Part shown: positions 1 through 8,986 of the stretch, one piece after another
Layout of the letters: every line of letters starts with the position of its first letter
How positions within the stretch are numbered: position 1 is the first letter of the stretch
Assembly (NCBI RefSeq): GCF_014873495.1
Contig: NZ_JADBGF010000003.1
Location: forward strand, 1-64,000
Reading direction: 5' to 3'
Origin: Streptomyces stelliscabiei
GTDB taxonomy: Bacteria > Actinomycetota > Actinomycetes > Streptomycetales > Streptomycetaceae
DNA length: 64,000 nt
The notes under the pieces: model-generated
Told to the model about the DNA's origin: nothing
Databases searched by the model: none
Seen by the model: only the letters and a program-made list of their open reading frames with translations
Translations under genes and position numbers: made by a program

Positions 1-141
1 TGCGACTTCTCATTTCGGTATCACCATCAGTTCTCACTTGGATGCCATGCATCTCTGCTGGTCACAGCACAGAACCGGTGACATCAGGTGAAAAGGCTTG
101 GTGACATTGATTGAGAATCTCCAGCGCAGTGAAATGAGAAG
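1..141. repeat. Left complex end: 39-bp terminal inverted repeat plus sub-terminal sites
   Basis: Bases 1-39 align without a gap to the reverse complement of 6233-6271, with 30 of 39 identical, sharing ACTTCTCATTTC and later GTTCTC. TTCTCA occurs at 7-12 and 31-36. A second pair lies in opposite orientation at 140-135 and 117-112. The two motifs in each pair are 23-24 bp apart. This resembles the multiple transposase-binding sites of Tn7/Mu-like ends. Confidence 0.6.
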
Positions 142-857
142 CCCAAAGGAATGGCCGTCTGACCTGCAGTTTTCTATCCCAATCTTATTGGATGCTCGGT
201 TCGGCGACCGGTCGTCCGGCGGTGCCTTGGGGCATGTTCGCTTGGGGCATCGAGTGGCGCGGCTCTGCTGGTCGTTCGCTGTGCGGCCGGCTCAGGTGTC
301 GCGCGCTTCGGTGTCCGGAAGATTCGGGTGTGCCTGCCGGTGGCCGAGCGGGGCAGTGCGGGGGAAGGGAGCGTGCCACGCGTGGGGATATTTCGGCTGC
401 CTGGGTGAGGGCTGTTTTGCCACAGTGGGGGAGTGGCTGATGAGTTTCGGTTCGTGGCGCTGCGTGCCTTCGCGCGGCCGCCGCGTCTGCTGGTGGTGTT
501 GCCGTATGTCGAGGCGGAGTGGGTGCATAGGGCGGTGGTCTGGGCGCGCTGAGCCAGGTCTGGGGCGGTTGCGCGGGGACCGACGGCAGGGCAGCGGAAG
601 CCGAACGGGCGCCACCGTTTCAGGTCGGCCGTGGGGCATCGACGGCCACGGCGCCCGAACGTACCGGTAGGCACTGACCTCTCGCGCGTAGGGAGAGAAC
701 AAAAGCCCAGCCCAGCCTGGGGCGCTGACCCAGCCAGCTCGCCCCCAGGGCCAGTGAAGTGCGCCCTGCCAGCGACGCGGACGGATCGACCCCGCACTTT
801 GGGGACGACGACCCTCGCACTCGAAGGGGAGCGGGTGTGCGAGCTGCTCCATACGGC
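142..857. other. Gene-poor stretch before the CRISPR arrays
   Basis: No convincing gene is seen. Reading frames are open by GC bias but lack conserved motifs and a Shine-Dalgarno site. A stretch near 432-551 on the plus strand reads like a short protein tail (VADEFRFVALRAFARPPR) and may be a gene relic. A decayed repeat-like palindrome near 783-809 may be an older CRISPR repeat. Confidence 0.4.
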
Positions 858-1545
858 GGGCTGACCCCCACAAGTGTGGGGAAGACGAGTCGTCGTGCAC
901 CCCGCAGAGCAGCATCAGGGAACGACCCTCACGCAGGTGAGGAAGGACATCGCCCCGATCAGCGTCATCGACCAGGCTGGCAGACCCCGCGTGTGCGGGG
1001 AAGACGTCATCCGGCGCACCGTGCTCTGGATGTCCGACACACCCATGTGGGGAAGTCTCTCCCACTGATCGACAGGCCCCAGTGAACGACGACAGACTCC
1101 CACGCGTGTGGGGAAGACGCGCGGAGCGGGTCCCAGACGGTGTCGGTCCCGGACAGACCCCCACGCGTGAGGGGAAGAGGTGGCGTCGGGCCGCGGCACG
1201 CCGAGGTAGCAGGACAGACCCCCACGCGTGTGGGGAAGACACCGTCATCACCGTCGGCATTGTGGTTGCCGGGGACAGACCCCCACACGTGTGGGGAAGA
1301 CACGTCGACGACGAGGAGTAGTCCTCACCGCCAGGACAGACCCCCACGCGTGTGGGGAAGACGCTGAGACCGTGCGCGAACTCGTCTCGACCCGGGACAG
1401 ACTCCCACGCGTGTGGGGAAGACCGCGAGCGGGAGATGCAAGCGGCATACCGTCAGGACAGACCCCCACGCGTGTGGGGAAGACCGTCCAGGGTGTGCCG
1501 CGGGAAAGTACAGCGGGGACAGACCCCCACGCGTGTGGGGAGGAC
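858..1545 (-). CRISPR. Type I-E CRISPR array 1 (12 repeats, 11 spacers)
   Basis: Twelve 29-bp repeats start at 858, 919, 977, 1029, 1090, 1151, 1212, 1273, 1334, 1395, 1456 and 1517. The usual period is 61 bp (32-bp spacers); the early units are irregular. On the minus strand the core is CCCCACACGCGTGGGG within a GTCTTC...TCTGTCC unit, the usual type I-E orientation, so the array is read leftwards. The seven repeats from 1151 rightwards are nearly identical and those before 1060 are decayed, as expected with the leader on the right. Confidence 0.93.
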
Positions 1546-1601
1546 CCTTGCTGAACTGGAGTTTTGAAGATCGACACGTCGTCTTTCCCTGACTTTACAT
1601 G
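1546..1601 (-). promoter_or_regulatory. CRISPR leader of array 1
   Basis: Read on the minus strand, these 56 bp end in AAAACTCCAGTTCAGCAAGG directly against the first repeat and begin CATGTAAAGT. The same two blocks at the same spacing occur beside array 2, which marks the segment as a leader and fixes array polarity. It should hold the pre-crRNA promoter and integration signals, although no adaptation genes are present. Confidence 0.75.
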
Positions 1602-1932
1602 CGTCGTGTTCGGCGCCAGACCTGCGTGCCAACGCTGTGGCGGGGGCCGGTGCGAGGGCGTCAGTGGACTGGGGCACGGTGATGCGTGCATCCGGTACCA
1701 AGGCCTCTTGTCGCTCCGTGCCTTGAGACGGAGACGGCGGGCTTGCTCGATCGTCCTCCTGGCCGAACGGGTGGGCCGACTCGGCCGGGGGTACATCGAC
1801 TGCTGGCTGGCGGCGACGAGTTGCTCGCGGTCTCCGGCATCCGCTCCGTAGTCGCCCCTGCTCGTGCCGACGCGTGCGCTCCTCGGACAGGAGGCAACGG
1901 GTGCACGTACTCAGGCAGGCAGAGACGACTGT

Positions 1933-2144
1933 CCACACCCCACGCCACGCGTGGGGAAGGCGCCGAGGACGACCGAGCCACCGACGAGGTGCAGGACAGG
2001 CCCCCACGAGTGTAGGGAAGACGGCGGCGAGGTAGGAGGCTTCGGCGTGGAGCAGGACAGACCCCCGCGCGTGTGGGGAAGACTCCAGCCTGTTCTGGGC
2101 TAGGCCTGCGGAGTTGGACAGACCCCCACGCGTGTGGAGAAGGC
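1933..2144 (-). CRISPR. Type I-E CRISPR array 2 (4 repeats, 3 spacers)
   Basis: Repeats lie at 1933, 1994, 2055 and 2116 at an exact 61-bp period and belong to the same family as array 1. The leftmost repeat is most diverged, so the array also reads leftwards from a leader at 2145. Between arrays 1 and 2 (1602-1932) I see no gene and no repeats. Confidence 0.9.
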
Positions 2145-2200
2145 CCTTGCTGAACTGGAGTTTTGAAGACCGGTAGGGCACGTTCTGCTCACTTTGCATG
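2145..2200 (-). promoter_or_regulatory. CRISPR leader of array 2
   Basis: This is a second copy of the 56-bp leader. The 20 bp next to the repeat are identical to leader 1, the distal block reads CATGCAAAGT, and the middle is diverged. A duplicated leader with a much shorter array suggests duplication of a leader-repeat unit followed by independent spacer gain. Confidence 0.75.
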
Positions 2201-2459
2201 ACCTGGCCGTGCTGGTGAGGGCCGTTGCCTGGAGGCGGTTGCCTTTGGTGGTGCGGCCTGAACTGCCCGGCCGGTAGAGGGATTTGGTTGCATCGGTAGC
2301 GCGGTGGTTGCGCTTACCTGTTGGGCTTCTCCCGTTGGGCGCGGGTTGACCCGGCGGCGTTGCTGGCGGGCGGGTGCTGAACGGAGGGTGTGGGCTTGAT
2401 GCGGATGGATACGAGCCCTGCGGCGGCGCGCCCCTCGCGGTCACTTTCGGAGCTCCCGC

Positions 2460-3034
2460 GCGAGCCCGATCCCGTGCGCGGGGGAGGCGTCACTTGATCG
2501 CCTGGAGCGTGTACGACGGCGGAGAAACCCCCACGCGTTTGGGAAAGGCGCCTCATCTCTGGACGCGGATACGGCCTGGCAGGACCTACCCCCACGCGTG
2601 TGGGGAGGACTTCTACACCGAGCCAGAAGCGGTCGCCACGGTGGACAGACCCCCACGTGTGTGGGGAAGGCAGTTCACCGTCGAAGGAGCGCGGGATGCG
2701 GGGGGAACGACCCCTACGCACGTGGGGAGGGCGCCCCGCTGGTATCCCGTCTTTCCTCGCGTGCTGGACAGACCCCCACGTGTGTGGGGAGCCAAGGTGG
2801 GCTGGACCGGGTGTGCGCAATTCACCGACGAACCCCCACGTACGTGGGGAAGACGGCGACTACTTCTTCGGCAGCCGCGAGGAACTGGGCAGACCCCCAC
2901 CTATGTGGGGAGGGCCGCGCATCGTCCAGCTTGCCGCCCTGCTGTACGGCTGATCCCCGCGCGTGTGGGGAAACGGGGCCCTGAGCGGCCCGTGATGACC
3001 AGCAGGGGCGCACCCTCACGGGGATGAGGAAACC
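2460..3034 (-). CRISPR. Degenerate CRISPR array 3 (about 10 repeats)
   Basis: Repeat-like units at about 2460, 2521, 2582, 2643, 2704, 2766, 2826, 2887, 2947 and 3006 keep a 59-62 bp period, but nearly every unit carries different substitutions in stem or flank. Several stems keep compensating pairs, for example CCCCCACGTACGTGGGG at 2833-2849. No leader copy is found on either side. It looks like an old array no longer refreshed. It ends 135 bp before cas3. Confidence 0.85.
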
Positions 3035-3168
3035 GGTGAGATCGAATCGTAGGCTACACCCTGACCTCCCAAGGCCGCGTACGGGGGGAGATGCTCTACA
3101 TGCGGCAGGATGGGTGAAACACCCCTGATTCCAGGGTGGGTTGACGTAGAGCGGAGCGGGAGCATTCG

Positions 3169-6030
3169 GTGGGGGTGCGGGAGGATGCCCGGCGCGACGG
3201 AATCAACCTGTCGCCGTGGGGCAAGTTCGACCGCGGAGAGCGGGCGGTGTATGCGCTGCTGTTCCATCTGCTGGATGTCGCGGCGCTCGCGGGTGCGGTC
3301 TGGGACGGGTACCTGACCCGCGGCCAGCGCCGGCTGATCGCCGCCGGACTGGGGCTCACTCTGGCTCAGGCGCGCTGCCAGGTGATGTTCATCGCCGGCC
3401 TGCACGATCTAGGCAAGTTGTCCGCGTTCCAGGAGCAGGAGGCGCATCCCTGGGCGCGGGTCAGTGACACGCTGCGCAGCGACACCTGTAACTGGCCGCG
3501 TATGCCGCATGAGCGGGCGTCCATGCACAGTGTGCTGCAGCTGCTGGCCGAGGCAGGCTATCCGGCGGACACTTCCGACAGCCCCGGTGTGTTGATTGCG
3601 CAGATCCTGGGCGGCCATCACGGCCGGTTCCTGCAGGTCGACATCGATGGCGCAGCCAAGGCATCTCGAGTCAACCTCGCCCTGGGCGGGTCGGCCTGGC
3701 AGGACGTGCGCCGCCGCTACTTCGCCCTGTTGCGTCATCTGACCGGCGCCACCGCGGTGCCGGCGGACGTGTCGGTGCCGGCGGCCGTGCTGATCACCGG
3801 GGTCGGCGTCATCGCGGACCGGCTGGCCAGCCAGCGCCACTACTGGCTGCCCAAGGCCCAGGCGCCGGCCTTTGGCGCCGGCGAGCACTTTTCCCTGGCC
3901 GTCCGGGACGCTCCCGGCGTGGTCGAGGAGTCCGGGCTGGTCCGTATCACTCTGCCGCAGGTGCCGTTCACCCAGGCGCACGGCGGCCTGGAGCGGCCGA
4001 ACGCCCTGCAGGCCTCGGTGATCGGGCAACTGCCCGCCGTGGTGGGGGAGAAGGGGCCCGGCATCCTGGTGGTCACCGATGCCACCGGTGGCGGAAAGAG
4101 CGTCACCGCGCTGGAAGCAGCACGGATCTTCAACGCCTCCGGTGACACCTCAGGCATTCTGTGGCTGCTGCCGACCATGGCCACCACGGATGCCGCCTAC
4201 GACCTCCTCGAGGCCTACGTTGCGGCCCACCATCCCGAGCACGCCCCGGTCTCCCTGGTCCACAGTCACAGCTACAACAACACCGCCTACACCGACCACC
4301 GCCTGGCCGCCCGTGAACCCTCCACCAGCGACGCCTACTGGCCCGACAGCGACGACGGCTACGGTGATGAGGGCAGGCCGACTGCGGGGGAGCGGCCCGA
4401 AGAACGCGTCACGGTGCCCGACGGCTGGCTGCGCGGCTGGGACAGGGCCCTGCTGGCCCAGTTCACCGTCGCCACCCACGACCAGGCCCTCATGGCCGCC
4501 CTTCCGGTCCGCTTCAGCGCCCTGCGCATGTTGGCCCTGTGCGGGCGGACCGTCATCGTCGACGAAGTCCACGCCCTGCCCCCGTTCATGCGGCAGACAC
4601 TGTCCCGGCTGCTGCACTGGCTCGGCGCCCTGGGCTGCCCCGTGGTGCTGCTGTCCGCGACTCTGCCCGGCCACATCAGCAGCCAGCTCGTGCGCAGCTA
4701 TCTCGACGGCGCCGGCCACCCGCACCCCGCAACAGCCCACCTGGACTGCCGGCCCCCCTACCCGGGCTGGCTCTACGCCGCCGCCTCAGACGCCTCCCTC
4801 ACCCGCATCGACCCAGCCGCGGCCGACGCCCACGCCGACCGCCACCGCCGCCGCGCCGACCTCCGTCTCCACCCGGTGCGCCACCCCTCCTGCACCGACC
4901 CCGAGGACGCCCCGGCCCGCGAGAGCCGACTGGGGCGCATCACCCAGGAGATCGCCCCCGTCGCCCGCTCGGGCGGCTGCGCGGCCGTCTACTGCGCCAC
5001 CATGGCCGACGCCCAGACCACCTACGCGCACCTGACAACCGCCCTCAACTGGCCGGACGGCGGCCCCGACGGCCAGCTGCTCCTGCTGCACGCCCGCCTG
5101 CCGGGCTTCCAACGTGAGGCCCTCACCCGCCGCGTCCGCACCGCCCTGTCGGCGACCGGCGAGCGCCCTCGAAGGCTGGTGGTCATCACCACCAGCCTGC
5201 TGGACATGAGCCTGGACGTCGACGTTGACGTCATGGTCAGCGACCTGGCCCCCCTGCAGACCCTCCTGCAACGCCTGGGCCGCCTGTGGCGTTTCGACCA
5301 CATCAAGCGGCCCGACTGGCTCTGCGGCGACGTCCCCCGCCTGATCGTCCTGGAGCCCACCGACCACCGCGGCCGCACCCTCCTGCCGCCCGCCTGGCGC
5401 CCGTTGGACTCCCCGTTCCTGCCGCTCGCCACCGCCGCCTACCTCGCCCGACGGCCCGAACAGCCGCTCACCCTGCCCGACGACGTGCAGCAGCTCGTGG
5501 AAGCCGTACACGGAGACGCCGACGCCCTCGCCCGCACCGACGCCGCCCTGCGCCGCAGCCACACCCTGCACCAGGCCCGCACCCGCACCGAGGAACACCA
5601 CAGTGCCCTGCACCTCGTGCCGGCCTGGCACGACACCCTCTCGCTGTCCGACCTGCACCGCCAGAACCTGCACCCCCGCGAGGCCGCCACCCGCCTGGGC
5701 GCCATGCCCCGCCGTCTCCTGCCCGTCTACCGCATGTCCGGCGGCCGCCTCACTCTGGACGCGGCCGGCACCCGGCCGCTGCCCGAGCACCGCAAACCGA
5801 CCACCGCCCAGATCCGCACGATCCTCCAGCACACCCTGCCCGTCCCCGCCGCCTGGGTCGCCGGCCGCACAAGAGACCACCACATCCCCGCCTCCTGGCG
5901 CAGCCACGCCCTCCTCGCCGACCTCGTCCTGCTCCCGCAGGACGCCGGCGACCCCTCCCGGCCGGTGCGCTTCGGCCGGCACCGTCTGCACCTCGACGAC
6001 GCCCTGGGACTCGTCCACACCGAAGACTGA
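3169..6030 (+). CDS. cas3: Cas3 helicase-nuclease, type I-E
   Basis: This is the effector recruited by Cascade to nick, unwind and degrade target DNA. The 953-residue protein has an N-terminal HD nuclease domain (His33 in FHLLD, His79-Asp80 in GLHDLGK, then a later HHGRF). The SF2 helicase core follows: Walker A-like TGGGKS near 305-310, DEVH at about 465-468, LLSATLP near 495, and the motif V/VI region LLDMSLDVDVDVMVSDLAP...QRLGRLWRF. All catalytic motifs look intact and the length is normal for I-E Cas3. The GTG start follows a GGAGCGGGAG site. The gene is separated from the Cascade operon by about 600 bp containing the right complex end. Known CRISPR-associated transposons normally lack Cas3, so its retention is notable. 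Confidence 0.95.
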   Translation: MGVREDARRDGINLSPWGKFDRGERAVYALLFHLLDVAALAGAVWDGYLTRGQRRLIAAGLGLTLAQARCQVMFIAGLHDLGKLSAFQEQEAHPWARVSDTLRSDTCNWPRMPHERASMHSVLQLLAEAGYPADTSDSPGVLIAQILGGHHGRFLQVDIDGAAKASRVNLALGGSAWQDVRRRYFALLRHLTGATAVPADVSVPAAVLITGVGVIADRLASQRHYWLPKAQAPAFGAGEHFSLAVRDAPGVVEESGLVRITLPQVPFTQAHGGLERPNALQASVIGQLPAVVGEKGPGILVVTDATGGGKSVTALEAARIFNASGDTSGILWLLPTMATTDAAYDLLEAYVAAHHPEHAPVSLVHSHSYNNTAYTDHRLAAREPSTSDAYWPDSDDGYGDEGRPTAGERPEERVTVPDGWLRGWDRALLAQFTVATHDQALMAALPVRFSALRMLALCGRTVIVDEVHALPPFMRQTLSRLLHWLGALGCPVVLLSATLPGHISSQLVRSYLDGAGHPHPATAHLDCRPPYPGWLYAAASDASLTRIDPAAADAHADRHRRRADLRLHPVRHPSCTDPEDAPARESRLGRITQEIAPVARSGGCAAVYCATMADAQTTYAHLTTALNWPDGGPDGQLLLLHARLPGFQREALTRRVRTALSATGERPRRLVVITTSLLDMSLDVDVDVMVSDLAPLQTLLQRLGRLWRFDHIKRPDWLCGDVPRLIVLEPTDHRGRTLLPPAWRPLDSPFLPLATAAYLARRPEQPLTLPDDVQQLVEAVHGDADALARTDAALRRSHTLHQARTRTEEHHSALHLVPAWHDTLSLSDLHRQNLHPREAATRLGAMPRRLLPVYRMSGGRLTLDAAGTRPLPEHRKPTTAQIRTILQHTLPVPAAWVAGRTRDHHIPASWRSHALLADLVLLPQDAGDPSRPVRFGRHRLHLDDALGLVHTED

Positions 6031-6146
6031 GCCGCTTCCCGCCTCACACCGCCCGCCCGAACTCCCCTCACGGGCATCGCCGCTGCAGGAAGGCCGGATC
6101 TTCCTGCCCGAGGCACGCAGCAGCGCGATGCCAGAAGACAGAAGGC

Positions 6147-6271
6147 GGCGAATTCTCATCCCAGGCCGCCAGGGCTTCTCATCCGATGCCACCCTGCCGC
6201 TAGCTGGGGCCAGACAGGAATGCCTGACATCTGAGCGAGAACCGGCGGTGACACTGAAATGAGAAGTGACA
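6147..6271. repeat. Right complex end: terminal inverted repeat plus sub-terminal sites
   Basis: The outer part (6271 back to 6233) is the inverted partner of bases 1-39 and ends in GTGACA. The inner part has TTCTCATC at 6153 and 6176 in the opposite orientation and matches the inner half of the left end (141 back to 100), including the downstream ATG-CACC block. The whole composite structure is therefore an inverted copy of 1-141, not just a short shared motif. It sits between cas3 and the Cascade operon. Confidence 0.6.
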
Positions 6272-6638
6272 GTTGTCGCACCGTCGGCACGGATTGAGGA
6301 GTGCGGTCCGGAAATGACTTACGTTCAAAAAAGGGGAACCGACCGGTAATTTTCGGCTGAACTATGTGGTTCGGAAGCTGCTTGTCTATAGCTAATATGG
6401 AAACGCGGAGCCGGACTGACGTTCGAGTCCGGTCTCGCGCGCCCTGCCTGCTGCGCTGTGTGCACCACACCCTTGGTGTCCCCGTGTAGCCGGGGCGGCA
6501 CGTCGGTGTGGCCTGACCCGGCCCGCGCCCTGACAGTCTCCCCTTCCTTCTCTTTCCTGCCGCCCTGATGCGCCCCCGGCGTCATAGCGTGCGCAGAATT
6601 CCCGCCCCGGCGCACGAATCTTCCCTGAAGTCCCTCTT
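6272..6638. other. Intergenic region upstream of the Cascade operon
   Basis: This is a 367-bp gene-free region. Its first half is unusually AT-rich for this DNA (for example TTCAAAAAAGGGGAACC and TAGCTAATATGG) and probably holds the operon promoter. The second half is ordinary GC-rich sequence with no recognised element. Confidence 0.5.
6370..6398 (+). promoter_or_regulatory. Candidate promoter for the Cascade-transposase operon
   Basis: TTCGGA (6370-6375) and TAATAT (6393-6398) are 17 bp apart inside the AT-rich patch. The -10 box is good and the -35 is weak. It would give a leader of about 240 nt before cas8e. It lies about 100 bp outside the right complex end, so proteins bound there could influence it. 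Confidence 0.35.
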
Positions 6639-8261
6639 TTGTTCGCACCCTGCAATGGATCCTGTGTGTCTTCCCCGCGTTTTGAGACCGACAAAGAACC
6701 GTGTATTCCCGTCCTCTTCCCGGACGGGCACCAGGAGGAGCTGGGATGGCGGGACGTGCTGCTGCGCGCCCACCTCATCAAGGACCTGGCACTTCCCGTC
6801 CCGCCGGCGGCATCTGCCGTCTTGCGCCTACTCGTGGTCATGGCCGCACGGGTCAGCGGCCTGGACGCACGAGGACCGGGGCGCATGACGGCACGTCAGT
6901 GGGCTGCCCGCCGAAGGGAGTTACTGGCGCATCCCGCCGGGTTCGACCCCAACGCCGTTCACGCCTACTTCGACGCCTACATCTGGGACCTGTTCCACCC
7001 GGCGCGGCCGTTCCTGCAAGACCCGAGACTGGCCAGCCAGTGCCCGCAACGCGCCGGCGTCAACAAGCTGGTCTTCGGCCGTCCCGAGGGCAACAACCTT
7101 TCCTGGCTCAGCCCGCATACGGACACCAACCCGCAGCCGGTGCCCAGCGCCCAGGCGCTGTGGCACATGCTCATCCACCACTACTACGGCGCGGCCGGAC
7201 AATGGTCCGTGCGCACCGTAGGCGATCGCTCCCTCAACCGGGCTAAAGCCGGCCCACTGCGCTCGAGTCTGTCCTTCCACCCCCTGGGCCGGACCCTGTA
7301 CGAGACCCTCCTGGCCGGCATCCCCAAGCCCGACTCGTCCTGGCCGGACACAGTGGACCACTGCCCGTGGGAGGAACCGCTGCCCCACCCCGACCCCGAC
7401 GACGACGGTGACCCCGTCGAGGGCCCGGACCCCGATACCGCGCCGCCGCCGGTGTCCTCACCGGGCCGTCTGCTGACCGGCCGCTCGCGTCACGCCGTCC
7501 TCCTCATCCCCGCACCGGACGGACGCCACGTGACCGACGCCTACCTGACCTGGGCCACCCAGAAGAAACTCCCGGCCCTCGACCCGTACCTCATCCATCA
7601 CTTCCATGCGGACGAACCGGTCACCCGACGCCACCGACCACGCCGCGCGGACGCCGACCGGGCCCTGTGGCGCGACCTGGACGCGCTGCTGCTGGCGGGC
7701 GACGAGGACGACCGCAAAGGCACCCAGGCAAAGAGCGGAAAAGGCCGCTACACCGTCCAGCGACCCGACGCCTTCACGACCCTCAACGACCTGCCCCCCG
7801 ACCTGCGCGCCGCCCTGCGGGTGCGGGTCTACGGATTCGACCAGGACGGCAAGACCACCAACCGCACCTGGTACACAGCCCTGACCCCGCCGATCTGGCC
7901 CTGGATGCAGGAATGCGACCCAGCCGCGACCGAGCGGATCGCCGCATGCCGCAAGGCCGCCGAAGAGATCGGCGCCCACCTCGACAGCCTCTCCCAGGAA
8001 GCCTGGAAGCAGACCACCAACGCCGGCAGCCCCCGCCACCTGCCGCCCTGGACCCGCAGCGCCCGCACCCTGTACTGGCCCCGCGCCGAGGCCACCTTCT
8101 GGAACCTGCTGAACGAACCCGCCCGCAGCGCCCGCGCGGCGTTCGCCGCGGACGCCATCGACGCCCTGCGCACCGCTACCCGCCCGGCGATCGCCCAGCA
8201 CTTCCGCGCCGCGGAAGCCGTCGCCACCGCCCTGGCCCAGCTGCGCCTGCGCAGCCGCTGA
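6639..8261 (+). CDS. cas8e: Cas8e (Cse1/CasA), Cascade large subunit
   Basis: This subunit of the type I-E Cascade recognises the PAM and recruits Cas3. The roughly 540-residue protein shows Cse1 landmarks: PCIPVLFPDG near the N-terminus, HPARPFLQDPRL, NKLVFGRPEGNNLSW, then AGPLRSSLSFHPLGRTLYETLL, and a C-terminal helical region typical of the four-helix bundle. A low-complexity acidic stretch (PDPDDDGDP) near residue 255 is an insertion. The start is uncertain: TTG at 6639 gives an unusual N-terminus, GTG at 6666 is a reasonable alternative, and neither has a strong ribosome site. It is the first gene of an operon through cas6e into the transposition genes. Confidence 0.93.
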   Translation: MFAPCNGSCVSSPRFETDKEPCIPVLFPDGHQEELGWRDVLLRAHLIKDLALPVPPAASAVLRLLVVMAARVSGLDARGPGRMTARQWAARRRELLAHPAGFDPNAVHAYFDAYIWDLFHPARPFLQDPRLASQCPQRAGVNKLVFGRPEGNNLSWLSPHTDTNPQPVPSAQALWHMLIHHYYGAAGQWSVRTVGDRSLNRAKAGPLRSSLSFHPLGRTLYETLLAGIPKPDSSWPDTVDHCPWEEPLPHPDPDDDGDPVEGPDPDTAPPPVSSPGRLLTGRSRHAVLLIPAPDGRHVTDAYLTWATQKKLPALDPYLIHHFHADEPVTRRHRPRRADADRALWRDLDALLLAGDEDDRKGTQAKSGKGRYTVQRPDAFTTLNDLPPDLRAALRVRVYGFDQDGKTTNRTWYTALTPPIWPWMQECDPAATERIAACRKAAEEIGAHLDSLSQEAWKQTTNAGSPRHLPPWTRSARTLYWPRAEATFWNLLNEPARSARAAFAADAIDALRTATRPAIAQHFRAAEAVATALAQLRLRSR

Positions 8262-8322
8262 TCCTCCCTCACCACATCCCTCTGCCCACTCTTTCTTGCC
8301 GCCTTCGGAGGCTGCCGCCCCT

Positions 8323-8985
8323 ATGCCCGTCACCACCGCGCAACGCCGCGCCCACTACGACGACTTCGTCCACCAGGTCATCACCCTGTGCGCGGTCAAC
8401 GGCATCCGCGCCGACCTCAACTCGGGCTTCGGACGGCCCGTCGCAGAGTGCTCCCGGATGCCCGAGCACCTCACCCGGCACATCGCCGGCTTCGGAGCAC
8501 GCCGCGCCCACTACACCGTGGCCGCACTCATCGCCCTGCACCCCGACCTGCCCCACGAAGAAGGCCCCTACCAGCCGGAACAGCCTGCCCCCGGCAAGGA
8601 CCAGGACGCCACCACACCGACCGCGAACACCGCTCCAGCATCCAACCCGTCGGGTCCGGCACCGGCGGCGAGCACGGCTGAGCGGCCCTGGCGCCGCCGT
8701 CCCGATCTCGGCACCCACCTCGCCATCGCCGTGGCCCGCTACGGCTTCAAAGAAGCCACCATGACCAACCGCGTCAAAACCCTCACCCGGCTCGACACCT
8801 CGCTGCTGCACCCGAGGCTGTGGACGCTGACCGGCCACCTGAACAGCCGCGGCGCCGCCCGCCTCGACTTCGCCGTCCTGCTGGAGGACCTGGCCTGGTG
8901 GGACGACGACCACCTCGAGACCGCCGCCCGCTGGCGCGAGAACTACTTCCTCACCCTGCACACCCTGACATCCAAGGAGCAGTGA
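8323..8985 (+). CDS. cas11: Cas11 (Cse2/CasB), Cascade small subunit
   Basis: This small subunit forms a dimer along the Cascade belly and stabilises the R-loop. The 220-residue helical protein has a conserved-looking start (AHYDDFVHQVITLC) and a C-terminal LDFAVLLEDLAWWDDD...RWRENYF matching Cse2 ends. A disordered Pro/Ala/Thr-rich linker at about residues 80-120 separates the halves. ATG at 8323 follows GGAGG at 8307-8311, so the longer upstream frame is not used. Its stop is one base from the cas7 start. Confidence 0.9.
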   Translation: MPVTTAQRRAHYDDFVHQVITLCAVNGIRADLNSGFGRPVAECSRMPEHLTRHIAGFGARRAHYTVAALIALHPDLPHEEGPYQPEQPAPGKDQDATTPTANTAPASNPSGPAPAASTAERPWRRRPDLGTHLAIAVARYGFKEATMTNRVKTLTRLDTSLLHPRLWTLTGHLNSRGAARLDFAVLLEDLAWWDDDHLETAARWRENYFLTLHTLTSKEQ

Positions 8986-8986
8986 C

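Larger units (their letters stand above)
1..6271. mobile_element. Putative Tn7/Mu-type element carrying CRISPR arrays and cas3
   Basis: The segment is bounded by two complex inverted repeats (1-141 and 6147-6271). It begins with TG and ends with CA, as Mu/Tn7/Tn5053-type elements do. Inside are three CRISPR clusters and cas3 only; the matching transposase and ATPase genes lie outside, at 11720-14169. A target-site duplication cannot be tested because the left flank is off the window; the bases after the right end are GTTGT. The ends could instead be shared regulatory sites, or the left end could pair with a further right end that I did not find. That two real ends define one element is an inference. 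Confidence 0.5.

Noticed and set aside
98..670. Possible protein gene across the left end
   Set aside because: It overlaps the inverted-repeat structure. Its composition is Trp/Cys/Arg/Gly-rich, atypical of real proteins, and no homology-like motif is seen.
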